Source: Clostridium homopropionicum DSM 5847
GTDB taxonomy: Bacteria; Bacillota; Clostridia; Clostridiales; Clostridiaceae
Length of the DNA stretch: 64,000 nt
Reading direction: 5' to 3'
Assembly (NCBI RefSeq): GCF_001263795.1
Contig: NZ_LHUR01000021.1
Coordinates: 43,662 to 107,661 of the forward strand
Of the stretch, positions 24,841 to 34,418 are shown piece after piece. The notes under the pieces are model-generated. The model was not told the DNA's origin. It did not search any database and saw nothing but the letters and a program-made list of their open reading frames with translations. The position numbers and the translations under genes were made by a program. The first letter of the stretch is position 1. Every line of letters starts with the position of its first letter.

Positions 24841-26748
24841 TTAAACTTCTATAAATACATCTTTCTCTTCACCACAAGCAGGGCAAGTCCACTCATCAGG
24901 TAGATTCTCAAATAATGTTCCTGGAAGTACTTCTCCTTCAGGATCACCCACGCTAGGATCGTATTCATAGCCGCATCCGTTACATACATGATATTTCCAG
25001 CTTGGAGCAGCCTTCTTAGGAACAGCTCTCTTTATCTTCTTCATTGGTGGAGCTTCTTTCTTTGGTTCTCCGTTATCTAAAGCATCAGTAAGTATTGGTA
25101 ATATTTCCATTAAGTCGCCAACTATACCATAGTCTGCGTTCTTAAATATTTTTGCATTAGGATTGTTATTTATAGCTACAATTGTAGAAGCATCCTTTAT
25201 ACCTTTTAAGTGTTGACCTGCACCTGAAATACCACAGGCAATATAAAGGTTTCCTCTGAATTTTTGTCCTGACATACCAACATATCTGTTTATTGGTACA
25301 TATCTAAGTGTTTCAGCTACTGGACGAGAAGAACCTATAGCAGCACCAGCTTGAACTGCCAAATCTTCTATAAGCTTCATGTTTTCTTTTGCTCCTATAC
25401 CTTGACCTACACTGACTACTCTTTCAGCTTTTGTTATAGGAGTATCTATAGGAATTCCAACTGTGAAGTCATATCCATCTGCCTTTAACGCATCCACAAG
25501 AGCATAAACTCTTTCTTCAGCAGTTCCAGTTTTGAAAACAACTTTTTTACGGTAACCTGTAGCGGGTCCAGTTTTAGTGACTTTCCCAACTTGCTCTGTC
25601 TTGGGCATTTTACCGATGATATTAGCAGCAATAACTACACGTTGAATTTCATTAGTTCCTTCATATATTGTACAAATCTTAGCATCTCTGTAAGCTCTTT
25701 CAACTTCCATACCCTTTAGGTATCCGCTTCCTCCAAATATTTGGACAGCATCGTTTACAACTTCAAGACAAATATCAGAAGCGTATTGTTTAGCCATAGC
25801 AGATTCCATGCCGTAATTTTCATGATTTTCTTTTAACTCTGCTGCACTATATATAAGTAATCTAGCTGCTCTAAGTTTTGTAACCATATCAGCTAACTTG
25901 AAAGCAACAACTTGTTGTTGACATATTGGTTTTCCAAATTGAACTCTTTCTTTTGAATACTCTAGTGCATTCTCATAAGCACCTTGGGCTATACCAAGAG
26001 CTTGAGCCGCAATACCGATACGACCACCGTCTAATGTGGACATTGCAATTTTGAAGCCTTCTCCTTCTTTACCTAATAAGTTTTCCTTAGGTACTTTTAC
26101 ATCATTGAAAATAAGTTCACAAGTTGCAGAAGAGCGAATTCCCATTTTGTCATAGTGTTGACCGAAAGTAAATCCTTCCCAACCTTTTTCAACGATAAAT
26201 GCACTGATTCCGCGAGTACCTATATCAGGTGTAGTAACTGCAAAAACAATGTAAATATCAGCTTCACCGCCGTTAGTGATGAATATCTTCTCACCATTTA
26301 AGATGTAATGATCACCATCTAATACAGCAGTTGTCTCAGTACCTCCAGCGTCACTACCAGCATTTTCTTCAGTTAAACCAAAGGCACCAAGTTTTTCTCC
26401 TTTTGCTAGTGGAACTAAATATTTTTGCTTTTGCTCTTCTGTTCCATAGGCAGCAATTGGATATGTACCCAATGATGTATGAGCAGAAAGAATTACTCCT
26501 GTACCCCCATCTACTCTTGATAATTCTTCAACAGCGATTGCATAACTTATTACGTCTAAGCCTGCTCCGCCGTATTCTTTTGCATATGGGATACCCATAA
26601 CACCCATATCAGCTAGCTTTTCAACTACTTCTGAAGGGAATTTATTTTCCTGATCCAACATAAATGCAATAGGTTTAACTTCCTCTTCAGCAAATTGTCT
26701 GATTTTTGCCCTTAGATTTTCATGTTGCTCCGTAGTCTTAAAAAACAT
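24841..26748 (-). CDS. Acyl-CoA dehydrogenase / EtfA C-domain / rubredoxin fusion
   Basis: 635 residues from ATG 26748 (AGGGGAGG 8 bases before); the longer frame reads through an upstream hairpin. Residues 1-380 are a full acyl-CoA dehydrogenase: [25 protein letters not shown], the catalytic-base segment IYEGTNEIQ (E363). Residues 400-560 match the FAD-binding C-terminal domain of EtfA ([34 protein letters not shown]), with the EtfA N-terminal domain mostly missing. Residues 585-635 are rubredoxin with Cys589, 592, 622 and 625. I infer an internal wire from acyl-CoA through FAD and FAD to the iron centre, delivering to the flavodiiron protein of the same operon. Substrate chain length is unknown; no EtfB lies nearby. 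Confidence 0.93.
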   Translation of the reverse strand: MFFKTTEQHENLRAKIRQFAEEEVKPIAFMLDQENKFPSEVVEKLADMGVMGIPYAKEYGGAGLDVISYAIAVEELSRVDGGTGVILSAHTSLGTYPIAAYGTEEQKQKYLVPLAKGEKLGAFGLTEENAGSDAGGTETTAVLDGDHYILNGEKIFITNGGEADIYIVFAVTTPDIGTRGISAFIVEKGWEGFTFGQHYDKMGIRSSATCELIFNDVKVPKENLLGKEGEGFKIAMSTLDGGRIGIAAQALGIAQGAYENALEYSKERVQFGKPICQQQVVAFKLADMVTKLRAARLLIYSAAELKENHENYGMESAMAKQYASDICLEVVNDAVQIFGGSGYLKGMEVERAYRDAKICTIYEGTNEIQRVVIAANIIGKMPKTEQVGKVTKTGPATGYRKKVVFKTGTAEERVYALVDALKADGYDFTVGIPIDTPITKAERVVSVGQGIGAKENMKLIEDLAVQAGAAIGSSRPVAETLRYVPINRYVGMSGQKFRGNLYIACGISGAGQHLKGIKDASTIVAINNNPNAKIFKNADYGIVGDLMEILPILTDALDNGEPKKEAPPMKKIKRAVPKKAAPSWKYHVCNGCGYEYDPSVGDPEGEVLPGTLFENLPDEWTCPACGEEKDVFIEV

Positions 26749-26789
26749 AAATACACCTCCCCTAATTAATACGGTTTCATGAATGTAGT

Positions 26790-26834
26790 TCAATGATGAG
26801 CTGTCGCAAGCAAAACCCCTAAAACCAAGACGGC
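26790..26834 (-). promoter_or_regulatory. Leader hairpin upstream of the acyl-CoA dehydrogenase fusion
   Basis: On the minus strand GATGAGCCGTC pairs with GACAGCTCATC (one mismatch) around a loop of about 23 bases, ending some 40 bases before the ATG. It has no U-tract. It may be an mRNA-stabilising or ligand- or protein-binding leader; no known riboswitch was recognised. 26835-27050 otherwise holds only AT-rich sequence, presumably the promoter. Confidence 0.4.
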
Positions 26835-27072
26835 TCATCTGATTTTTTACATTTAGAAGCCATCTAATAAATAAGTTTTACTGCATTAAGCATGATTAAA
26901 ATATCTCCGTGAAATGTTTACCAAAACCGTATAGTTTTATACTACACCAATTTAGTTCACTTTTCAACCCTAATTTTAAAAAAATTTTTAATTTTCATCC
27001 ATAAGAAAAAGGAATGGCTTGTTATAGGGCTTTGAGACTGCTTTTTTACTTATTAGATTGAAAATAAGAGGT

Positions 27073-27226
27073 TAACTTCGTCATTGAATAATCTTCCGTC
27101 TAATGATATGAAAGACCCGAAAGCATCTGCTGAGAATAATACTCCGTTAGTTGTATCATATGTTACCATAGCTTCTAGCCAGTGTATCATTGGAGCAGAT
27201 ACGAATACAACATTATGTTTTCCGAA
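27073..27226 (-). pseudogene. Duplicated internal fragment of the flavodiiron gene
   Basis: 154 bp nearly identical (about 3 mismatches by eye) to 24236-24389 in the flavodiiron gene. It encodes [20 protein letters not shown] and [20 protein letters not shown] in the same strand order. Nothing of the rest of the gene is present. The high identity means either a recent partial duplication or the stub of a deleted second copy. Confidence 0.85.
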
Positions 27227-27285
27227 GGGGATAAAAATCGCAGACCACCAATTATAAATCATAGACAGTATAAGCTTCCATGGTG

Positions 27286-27624
27286 TTATATAATTGTCTG
27301 GTCTTGCTTATATGGCGTATTTACTGTAGAAAATTTTCTAAGTATTCTATTGCTAGAAGGTTTATTTTCAAGTCTTTTTCTGATACTGGTATGGATTTCA
27401 CCCATCATTTCCATAAACTCCTCGTCAGATAAATACAATGGGTAACTTCTGAATCCAACTTTATCTTCAATAATATTTACATTTTCACTTTTAGATAGAT
27501 ATTCTTCAAAATCAGATAAAAGAGAAATAATAAATTGACAAAACGACTCTGATAGCTCCTGCTTACTTAACTTATCCATTTTACTATTAATTTCATCTTG
27601 AGGATTTCTATTGATAACATAATG
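27286..27624 (-). pseudogene. ArsR-type regulator remnant (C-terminal part)
   Basis: The open frame begins HYVINRNPQDEINSKMDKLS after a stop codon and ends [11 protein letters not shown]. The segment YLSDEEFMEMMGEIHTSIRK and RLENKPSSNRILRKFSTV resembles the C-terminal helices of long ArsR-like HTH regulators, but the DNA-binding half is gone. A 97-residue product from ATG 27579 is conceivable, but no ribosome site of note is seen. Between the flavodiiron fragment and the prenyl synthase gene, this area looks like deletion debris. Confidence 0.5.
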
Positions 27625-27703
27625 TCAAGAATTTTTTCCCATGAAAATAACCGTCAGTCTTATATTGACCAACGGTTTTGAAAGCCTTATGGTATATCAA
27701 TCT

Positions 27704-30097
27704 CTAATGATCTCGGTTAACGATATAATTCAATAAATGCTTTAAAAAAGTAGTATTAAGTGGTACCCTTTGAAGCGATTCTAATGCAAGACAGTACTGT
27801 TCCCACATCTCTTTTCTAGCTCCTTCATTTCCTAGGATTGACACATAGGTGGAATTATTGTTTTCAGTATCTTTTCCTATTGCTTTACCGATTAACATAG
27901 GATCTCCTTCAACATCAAGTAAGTCGTCCTTAATTTGAAATGCAATGCCGACATGATGAGCAAATTCTTTCAAAGCCTCAATTTCCGTCTCCTTAGCATG
28001 AGCAAGAATAGCAGGCATTATAAGAGAAGCTTCAAATGCTATTCCTGTTTTATAATGTGCCATCATATTCAATTGTTCTAATGTCAATCGTTTTCCTTTT
28101 GAATGCAAGTCCATATTCTGTCCTCTACATACCTTCTCTGTTATTTGAGTAGAATATTGAATCAAATCTAGCACAGTTTTTGAATCAAACTGATTAAGAG
28201 ATGCTTGTTCCTCAATAGCCTTTTGAGTCAGAAACAAACCGGTTAATTCTGCTGTAGCAACGTCGTATACTTGATGCAGGGTTGGACGTCCTCTTCGTGT
28301 TGATGCATTATCTTCAGATGGAAGATCATCGAAGATCAGTGATGCAGTATGCATATACTCCAATGATCTCATAAGGGGCAGGATTGCCGACTCACTTAAT
28401 CCATATTCCTTAATGCCCATGACCCAAGCCACTATTGGTCTCAAACGCTTCCCATCACCTTCTAGACTGTAATTTGCAGCGTCAATTATTTGCTCATTTA
28501 TCAAAGAAATGTTCTCTGTCTTAGGAATATTTAACATATTATTGATTTTGTTTTGTAATTTTTCCACAGTATCTAAAAAGTCTTCTCGTTCTTTACGTTC
28601 ATTCTTAAGGATAGTAATCATATGGTCCCGAAGAAGTTTATCAAAGAAATCTACATCATCAGCTTTTTCAACCATGTTTTGAATTAGATTATTAAATTCA
28701 GAATCTTTAGGAGCAAACAACTCCATAATTTCATTATACTTTTGGGTTCCCATTCGTATTTTAAATCTTTTTAGCCCGTTAATTGCACGATCAAGAATTA
28801 CTTCACAGGTCTTACTGTCTGAGTAATACACATTATTAATTAAATTGGAAATCACCGTCCAGTATAACTCAAATGGATTAATAAGATCGGAACGTTTACC
28901 ATGGTATCTAATGTAATAGGTATATGGCGTAACTGCCCCATCCTTCATGTCATCAAACATATCTGCAAAATCATCCGCCAGCTGGTTATAGATGCCATAA
29001 AAAAAGGTTCTATTATCAAAGCCCTCATCCTCAGAAGCGCTTATTATGGATCGAGCAATCAATCTAGAAGAGGATGATTTTAAAATAACTGGTATATATA
29101 GCTCTTCATTAGTGTAATTAGTATTAGATAAATTTTTTACTCGATCTACTTCCTGAGAATTAAAAAACACATAGGATTCCTCCAAAAATGACTTTACTCT
29201 CTCTGATGACTGATGTGTCTTAATATATTCAAAAGCATCTTTGAGTTCTGAATGAATATATCGTATAAGATCTATATTATCTCCATACCACTTGCTCAAT
29301 TCTGGTACAACTCCTGTGACAAGTGTAATACATATCAAATTGGAATATTCTTCTTTCTCTTTAGCTGATAAAACCTTAGAATCCAAAAGATCGTCAATGA
29401 AAGGATATGTGAGTCCATAGGAATAGCCTAACCTAATAGCATCGTCAAGCTTACGAGAACGCTCTTCAGAGGATATGTGATCACCCATCTCTTCAACTTG
29501 ATGCATCATTACTCCAGCAATGATTTTAATAAGTTTTCGCTGTGCTTGTTCAGCATCCATTCCCTTTGGAATATTATTTGAAACAGTCTTAAGCTTCTCT
29601 ATCAACCAAATTATAGTAGATTCAATGCCTTCCTTCTGTGCTCTGCGATAGAGTCCAGCCATACTAATGGTATCATTTTTTTCTCCTTGATTTCTTCCAC
29701 TAAAACCTGTTAGATATTTCTTTAAATCGTCAACTACAGATCGAATTCGTGTCTGTGTTTCAGGTAAGCATAAGTCTTTGCCTAAATCTCGCATAAAAAT
29801 ATAAGAAATGCTTCTATCTAGATAATTATCCAGTTTACCTGTATAATTCAGCCATTGAATATAAGCATGATAATCCTTTGGATCAGGTTTACTCTTTTTA
29901 CATGAAAAAAAATATAATAAAGAATTATGATGGATATGATTATGCTTCCACCACTGTATGTGTTTTGTTAGAATAGGAACATACGACTTTTGCATCATCT
30001 GATCATAAAGTGATTTAAAATAATTAACAGCCCTCTGTTCAGCTATCCTATAGCATGCGTCGGCATTTTTTGTTAACTTTTCATTCATACTAAACAT
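27704..30097 (-). CDS. Two-domain isoprenoid enzyme: terpene-synthase-like N-terminus, prenyl synthase C-terminus
   Basis: 797 residues; ordinary bacterial prenyl synthases are about 300. The C-terminal domain (515-797) is a complete trans-prenyltransferase: GKRLRP 549-554, first Asp motif DDLPSED 590-596, TRRGRPT 600-606, second motif FQIKDDLLD to 728. Ala at -5 from the first Asp pair points to a product of C20 or longer rather than C15. The N-terminal 490 residues are helical and carry IDDLLD at 234-239 inside GYSYGLTYPFIDDLLD, and a second acidic motif ADDFADMFDD at 374-383, about 140 residues on, the usual spacing of metal motifs in class I terpene and squalene/phytoene synthases. I infer a cyclase or head-to-head synthase fused to its own diphosphate supplier. 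ATG 30088 is an alternative start. Confidence 0.85.
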   Translation of the reverse strand: MFSMNEKLTKNADACYRIAEQRAVNYFKSLYDQMMQKSYVPILTKHIQWWKHNHIHHNSLLYFFSCKKSKPDPKDYHAYIQWLNYTGKLDNYLDRSISYIFMRDLGKDLCLPETQTRIRSVVDDLKKYLTGFSGRNQGEKNDTISMAGLYRRAQKEGIESTIIWLIEKLKTVSNNIPKGMDAEQAQRKLIKIIAGVMMHQVEEMGDHISSEERSRKLDDAIRLGYSYGLTYPFIDDLLDSKVLSAKEKEEYSNLICITLVTGVVPELSKWYGDNIDLIRYIHSELKDAFEYIKTHQSSERVKSFLEESYVFFNSQEVDRVKNLSNTNYTNEELYIPVILKSSSSRLIARSIISASEDEGFDNRTFFYGIYNQLADDFADMFDDMKDGAVTPYTYYIRYHGKRSDLINPFELYWTVISNLINNVYYSDSKTCEVILDRAINGLKRFKIRMGTQKYNEIMELFAPKDSEFNNLIQNMVEKADDVDFFDKLLRDHMITILKNERKEREDFLDTVEKLQNKINNMLNIPKTENISLINEQIIDAANYSLEGDGKRLRPIVAWVMGIKEYGLSESAILPLMRSLEYMHTASLIFDDLPSEDNASTRRGRPTLHQVYDVATAELTGLFLTQKAIEEQASLNQFDSKTVLDLIQYSTQITEKVCRGQNMDLHSKGKRLTLEQLNMMAHYKTGIAFEASLIMPAILAHAKETEIEALKEFAHHVGIAFQIKDDLLDVEGDPMLIGKAIGKDTENNNSTYVSILGNEGARKEMWEQYCLALESLQRVPLNTTFLKHLLNYIVNRDH

Positions 30098-30449
30098 TAC
30101 CTCTACTCACAGAAATTTATTTTTCAGCTTTTTTAGCATAACACAGCAATACACATGTTTTCTATATGCACATCGAATACTGCTCGGCAAAAAGAGAATA
30201 TATCCCGCCATACATATCTTTATATATTTTACCATTCTTTTACTCATATTGGCAAAGAAATTGTTATTGTATATGCAATTATGTTATATATTGTATTAAA
30301 TCATAAATTTTTACATTGATTATTTACATATAATACCCAAAATGTTATAATATATTTAAATTAATTAAAAAATATATTAAGCTTATTATATTATAAATTA
30401 TTTTTATCCTAGGATCATAAATAAATCTAAAAAGAAAGGAAGAATAATT

Positions 30450-31508
30450 ATGAAGAAAAAATTAATGTCATTCTTTTTTATGCTAGCATTATTGCTTGGT
30501 TTTAGTTTAATGAAATCTGGTAACGTTACCATAGCATCAGCTTATGAATCTGCTTGGTATCCAATTCCCTCAATGAATATTACACAAATAGCCTATGAAA
30601 GTTACTCTCACTCAAATTCAAATCATATTGACGCTGTTGGTGGAACATATGCATTTGCCCCTTTTACTGGGAAAGTTGTAAACGTTAGCTTATCATATGG
30701 TGTATGTTTATTCCAAAGTACAGATAAAGTATATTATCCAGATGGTACTTTAGATTATATGACTGTTCAGTTTATGCATGGAAGCAATTATTCTACTTGG
30801 AAATCATATATGGACAATGGTACTGTTATTGCACAAGGAACCGATTTCTATAAAATAGGTGGAACTGGTAGTGGCGGTGCACAAGTATATGCTAACCACT
30901 TTGATATAGGTGTTTATAAAGGGAAGACAAGCTCTTTTACTACTTATTTCTCAAAATTTGGTAACACATATTCATTTAATGCTTTTTACATTAACCCAAA
31001 TAAAACAACTTCTATAGTAAATAAGGGTAAAGTTGCACCTGGTAATACTGTTTATAATAATGCACCTACTGATTATAGTGGCCTTTGGAGTACTCTTGGA
31101 TCTCAAAGCCATATAAGTGTAACATATCAAACTTATGATGATGTTAATAATGCATGGTTAAGTAATGTTACCGATACACAAGATTATGCAGGAATATTTG
31201 GACACGATGTTACTGGTGTATATGCTAATTTATCAAGCGGAAATATATATTACAAAGTACATGTTAAAGGAGGAAGCTGGTTACCTGAAGTAGCAAACAG
31301 AAGTGATTACGCAGGCATCTTGACCTCACCTATTGACGGCTTAATGGTTAAAACTGATACTAGAAGAACTATTCATTACAGAGTTCATTTAAGAACAACT
31401 AATACATGGCTGCCATATGTAACCGGATACAATACAGCTGATAGTAATAATGGTTATGCAGGTTCTTTTGGTAATGAAATAGATGCAATACAAATGTATT
31501 TAGACTAG
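30450..31508 (+). CDS. Secreted M23-like protein with C-terminal binding repeats
   Basis: 352 residues. Signal peptide 1-30, cut after ASA. Residues 35-180 resemble an M23/LytM fold (HSNSNHIDAV, then APFTGKVVNVS, FMHGSN, GTVIAQGTDFYKIG and NHFDIGVY) with His and Asp partly kept. The usual final HLHFE is NHFDI, so peptidase activity is doubtful. Residues 220-352 hold two to three W-containing repeats (VTYQTYDDVNNAWLSNVTD, YYKVHVKGGSWLPEV, IHYRVHLRTTNTWLPYVTG), each followed by YAGxxG and xIDAI/IDGL. These recur behind clostridial and bacillar cell-wall lytic enzymes. Probably a wall-binding protein or hydrolase. Single gene with its own terminator. Confidence 0.8.
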   Translation: MKKKLMSFFFMLALLLGFSLMKSGNVTIASAYESAWYPIPSMNITQIAYESYSHSNSNHIDAVGGTYAFAPFTGKVVNVSLSYGVCLFQSTDKVYYPDGTLDYMTVQFMHGSNYSTWKSYMDNGTVIAQGTDFYKIGGTGSGGAQVYANHFDIGVYKGKTSSFTTYFSKFGNTYSFNAFYINPNKTTSIVNKGKVAPGNTVYNNAPTDYSGLWSTLGSQSHISVTYQTYDDVNNAWLSNVTDTQDYAGIFGHDVTGVYANLSSGNIYYKVHVKGGSWLPEVANRSDYAGILTSPIDGLMVKTDTRRTIHYRVHLRTTNTWLPYVTGYNTADSNNGYAGSFGNEIDAIQMYLD

Positions 31509-31570
31509 ATTCATATTATATTTTAGCTAATTTAAAATGTAACTTATAGAAAATATTAAGATAATAAATG

Positions 31571-31624
31571 CCACTTTCTTGATGTGAATTAGATATGAAC
31601 ATTCTCATCAGGAAGGTGGTTTTT
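31571..31624 (+). terminator. Rho-independent terminator of the M23-like gene
   Basis: Arms CCACTTTCTTGATG (31571-31584) and CATCAGGAAGGTGG (31606-31619), then TTTTTAT. Confidence 0.85.
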
Positions 31625-31784
31625 ATATAGATGTTTGAACTCATCACGCTTTTTCCAGTATTGTTATAAAGCCCAAACAATAAGTATTCTCAACGCAACT
31701 GTAGCAAAACTTTGCCATGCTACCCATACCAGACCATGGTGAGTTTAAATATATGGCACCAAATTCCATATATCCCATGTAAAT

Positions 31785-31922
31785 CTATTTTGTATTTATC
31801 ATATCAACTATCTCATCAACAATGATTTCTGGATGATAGTGATGTATGTAATACTTTGTATCCTGTACTACAAATTGCTTATTATCAGTTGACCATTCTT
31901 TCAGCTTTTTTTGACTATTCAT
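31785..31922 (-). pseudogene. Alpha/beta hydrolase remnant (C-terminal end)
   Basis: 45 codons on the minus strand: MNSQKKLKEWSTDNKQFVVQ, DTKYYIHHYHPEIIVDEIVD, MINTK. The pattern (acidic loop, H on the HHYHPE turn, final VxDEIxxMI helix) is the C-terminal catalytic-His end of an alpha/beta hydrolase. The remaining 200 or more residues are absent. It is a remnant, possibly expressed but without an active site. 31625-31784 shows nothing else. Confidence 0.55.
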
Positions 31923-31932
31923 CGGACAGAAA

Positions 31933-33060
31933 CTAAAAAAGTTGTTCATTCACTTTTGCCAGAAAAGCTGGATCAATGAAGATTTTCTTTATGAATTCAT
32001 TCATATTTGCCTGGAGATTTTGGAGTTCCTGAGGTTCCAAGTTATTGGTGAATAAGGCTATCTCCATACGGTTGCCTTCCTTGTCGGTAGCATAGGCCGC
32101 AGTGTTAATAATATACGAAGTTGAACCACCCTTAAATCCCAGGTGTTCAAACAAAGCCTGGTTGCCTGGACTCTCCATAGGTGTTTCCATTACCTTCTCC
32201 AGGTACTTCTGAGCTGCAGGCGAGAAAAACTTGCGGCTGTTGATTTTCATCAAAAGTGAGGCATAATCACTGGTTGTTGAAGCAATTAACCTGTCCGAAT
32301 TCATCCTGTCGAACTCTTCATCATACCAGTTGGCAATCTCCGCTACTTTTTTATAAGATCCATCTGCATCATTTTTCAGCTTTTCATGTATATCCGCAGC
32401 CATCGCCCTGAACTGCTCTGCTGTCATATTCTTAAGTTCCTCTTTAGCCTTTGTCACCTTCTCTTTTTGCGGCAAATCCGGATACTTTTTCATCAGTTCA
32501 TAAGGTATAAGAAGGCTGGAAACAAAAGGATAAAGCGGTTCATGCTGTGTTAGGCCAAGTTGGGAAATATTGTCATTTATATTATCCAGACCCAATCGTT
32601 CCATTAAGTACTCTGTATTGGCGTTGCTGCTGGGCTCTATCATCCCTTTGACTACTTCTTCCAAAGAAACGGAATCATCCTTTACCACCTTCCGTTCCTT
32701 GAGGCTTTTCACCCATTCCGGCTGGGCACCGCCATCCGATTTCGGCAAATAATAGCGTTCCAATTCATCCAGCTTGACCAATTCATCCGGGTTGATGACT
32801 CTCGCTGCTGCCTGCTCGGCATATTCGACGGCCACCATAATTTTCACTACGCTGGCTAACGGCATCATCTGTTTTGAGTTGTAATCTGCAATAACTTTGT
32901 CATTATGGATAATAGTTAGAGAAGCTTTTTCAGGATGATTCTGGATAAACTTCAGTACATTCTCTGCATTGGGCTTTGGAGTTCCAAACAGCTTTATACC
33001 AAAAAACGCGATAACTGAAACAAGTAAAACTCCGCCCATAATCCAATATGATTTTTTCAT
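31933..33060 (-). CDS. Serine hydrolase of the class A beta-lactamase fold
   Basis: 375 residues with an N-terminal membrane anchor (ILGGVLLVSVIAFFGIKLF-like, 6-24), so it faces outside. The SxxK motif is ASVVK in MPLASVVKIMVAVEYAEQAA. The second motif region is SSNANTEYLM, and the KTG-like strand is KGGSTSYIINTAAYAT. It belongs to the beta-lactamase2 (PF13354-like) family and is probably a wall-related or drug-hydrolysing enzyme; true beta-lactamase activity is not certain because the Glu166 equivalent was not located. GGAGGAAGG precedes the ATG. It lies 43 bases after a CPBP protease gene in a probable operon. GC content looks higher than in the neighbours. Confidence 0.82.
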   Translation of the reverse strand: MKKSYWIMGGVLLVSVIAFFGIKLFGTPKPNAENVLKFIQNHPEKASLTIIHNDKVIADYNSKQMMPLASVVKIMVAVEYAEQAAARVINPDELVKLDELERYYLPKSDGGAQPEWVKSLKERKVVKDDSVSLEEVVKGMIEPSSNANTEYLMERLGLDNINDNISQLGLTQHEPLYPFVSSLLIPYELMKKYPDLPQKEKVTKAKEELKNMTAEQFRAMAADIHEKLKNDADGSYKKVAEIANWYDEEFDRMNSDRLIASTTSDYASLLMKINSRKFFSPAAQKYLEKVMETPMESPGNQALFEHLGFKGGSTSYIINTAAYATDKEGNRMEIALFTNNLEPQELQNLQANMNEFIKKIFIDPAFLAKVNEQLF

Positions 33061-33103
33061 AATCCTTCCTCCTTAATACTTCGCCAATGGCGAATCTTGA
33101 AAA

Positions 33104-33913
33104 TTAATACAATATGTGCATTAAAATCAGCTGATTTACCATATGTGTGAGCATATGAGCTATTACAGCATATTCAAATCCCTTTCTCCAATACAGCCAA
33201 CCGAATCCTATACCCGCCAAACCGTTTAACACAAAACTCCTTATAATAGTAATCGTACTTAAGCCTAAAAGCTGCCCGGTTGCAGGAAGATGACCGGCAG
33301 CAAATAGCAGCGCTGCCAACAGAATTGCCCCCCAATTGATCAAAATTGTGCCTATACTATTATTTCCCTGATTTGCAAACAATTTATTAAGTCCAAACAC
33401 AATAAGTGAAATAAAGAAAAGTCTCATTATAACTTCTTCGATAATACCGCCGTATAACACACTGCCGAAAAAGTATACTGGTGAAAACACATAGCCTGCT
33501 GAAGGTTTTATTTGTGGCATAAGATTTTGAAATATAAATTTATCAGAAAAAGCTATCAAGACAGCAGATAAAATACCTATCACAGTGCTTGCAATAATAC
33601 CGCTTCTTATGATAGGAATTTTCTTTTCATGCTTGTAAAATAATGACTCTATCATTGGTGAACCCAAATTCACTTTTCTTGCCAATTTCAGCCCAGAAAA
33701 GCTGCATAAGAAAGCATATAATCCCGTCTGAAGCATCGATACAACCACTAACAATTCAAGACTCGGCAGCTGTTTCAACACAATCTCCATTTGTTTGGGG
33801 TCTGCTTTAATAGTATCAATCTGAAAAAGTCCCAAAAATACTCCCGCTAGTATTCCTATGGCAGTAAAAATAAGACTTACCTTTAAGTCAGTTTTGTTCA
33901 ATGTTTTCATCAT
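33104..33913 (-). CDS. CPBP family intramembrane protease
   Basis: 269 residues with about eight membrane spans. The CPBP/Abi signature is present: EEVIMRLFFIS (EExxxR), then AAGHLPAT with the catalytic His, and HMLTHMVNQ (HxxxN region). Such glutamate-type intramembrane proteases process membrane substrates, and in Bacillota they often mark bacteriocin-immunity or stress loci. GGAGGA precedes the start; two adjacent ATGs make the exact codon uncertain by one residue. Upstream lies the broken bacitracin-type ABC exporter. Confidence 0.9.
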   Translation of the reverse strand: MMKTLNKTDLKVSLIFTAIGILAGVFLGLFQIDTIKADPKQMEIVLKQLPSLELLVVVSMLQTGLYAFLCSFSGLKLARKVNLGSPMIESLFYKHEKKIPIIRSGIIASTVIGILSAVLIAFSDKFIFQNLMPQIKPSAGYVFSPVYFFGSVLYGGIIEEVIMRLFFISLIVFGLNKLFANQGNNSIGTILINWGAILLAALLFAAGHLPATGQLLGLSTITIIRSFVLNGLAGIGFGWLYWRKGFEYAVIAHMLTHMVNQLILMHILY

Positions 33914-33953
33914 TCATTCCTCCCATTAAAATATCGTAACATCTACCCCCTGC

Positions 33954-34285
33954 TTAATTGCATACATCCCTATGTTCTATATTTCTTATGCTCAAATAGG
34001 CAATGATCGCTCCTACGGCAGCAAAGGACAGTATAATCAGTATTCTTGTCTCGGATACTGTTCATAGAAACCTGTTCTACTAATCTTCCGTTATTAATCA
34101 CGCCGATTGTGTCGGCTATTTGTTCGATCTCCCCTAAAATATGGCTGGAAATTAGCAATGGGATCCATTCCATTGACGGGTTCATCCAGCATTAAAAATT
34201 CCGGTTTCGTTGTAATAGCCCTTGCAATTCCAAGCCTTTGCTTCATCTCCAGAGAGAAGTCTTTTACCGGCTGTTTATAGACCCA
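33954..34285 (-). pseudogene. Bacitracin-type ABC exporter remnant (ATPase plus permease tail)
   Basis: Three pieces in order on the minus strand. First comes the ATPase signature and Walker B, VKDFSLEMKQRLGIARAIT and FLMLDEPVNGMDP. After a frame change comes LLISSHILGEIEQIADTIGV and INNGRLVEQVSMNSI, the BcrA-type D/H-loop region. In a further frame ILIILSFAAVGAIIAYLSIR and NIEHRDV close at 33954, the last helix of the partner permease. Both ends and the middle are deleted, so the exporter is dead. The two-component genes at 34.6-36.7 kb may once have controlled it. Confidence 0.8.
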
Positions 34286-34418
34286 TAAAATGCCTACAAA
34301 CCATATAGAATTTTTTTCTTATTTTTATTATAATCCTGCATTTTTTAATCCACATAAAGAGAACCTTAAGATTTCCTAAAGATTATTTCTATGTAAAAAC
34401 ACAAGCTTGTAATAAAAA

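Noticed and set aside
24841..26838. A 665-residue start for the dehydrogenase fusion
   Set aside because: The first 30 codons read through the leader hairpin and have no ribosome site; ATG 26748 has AGGGGAGG and matches the family start.
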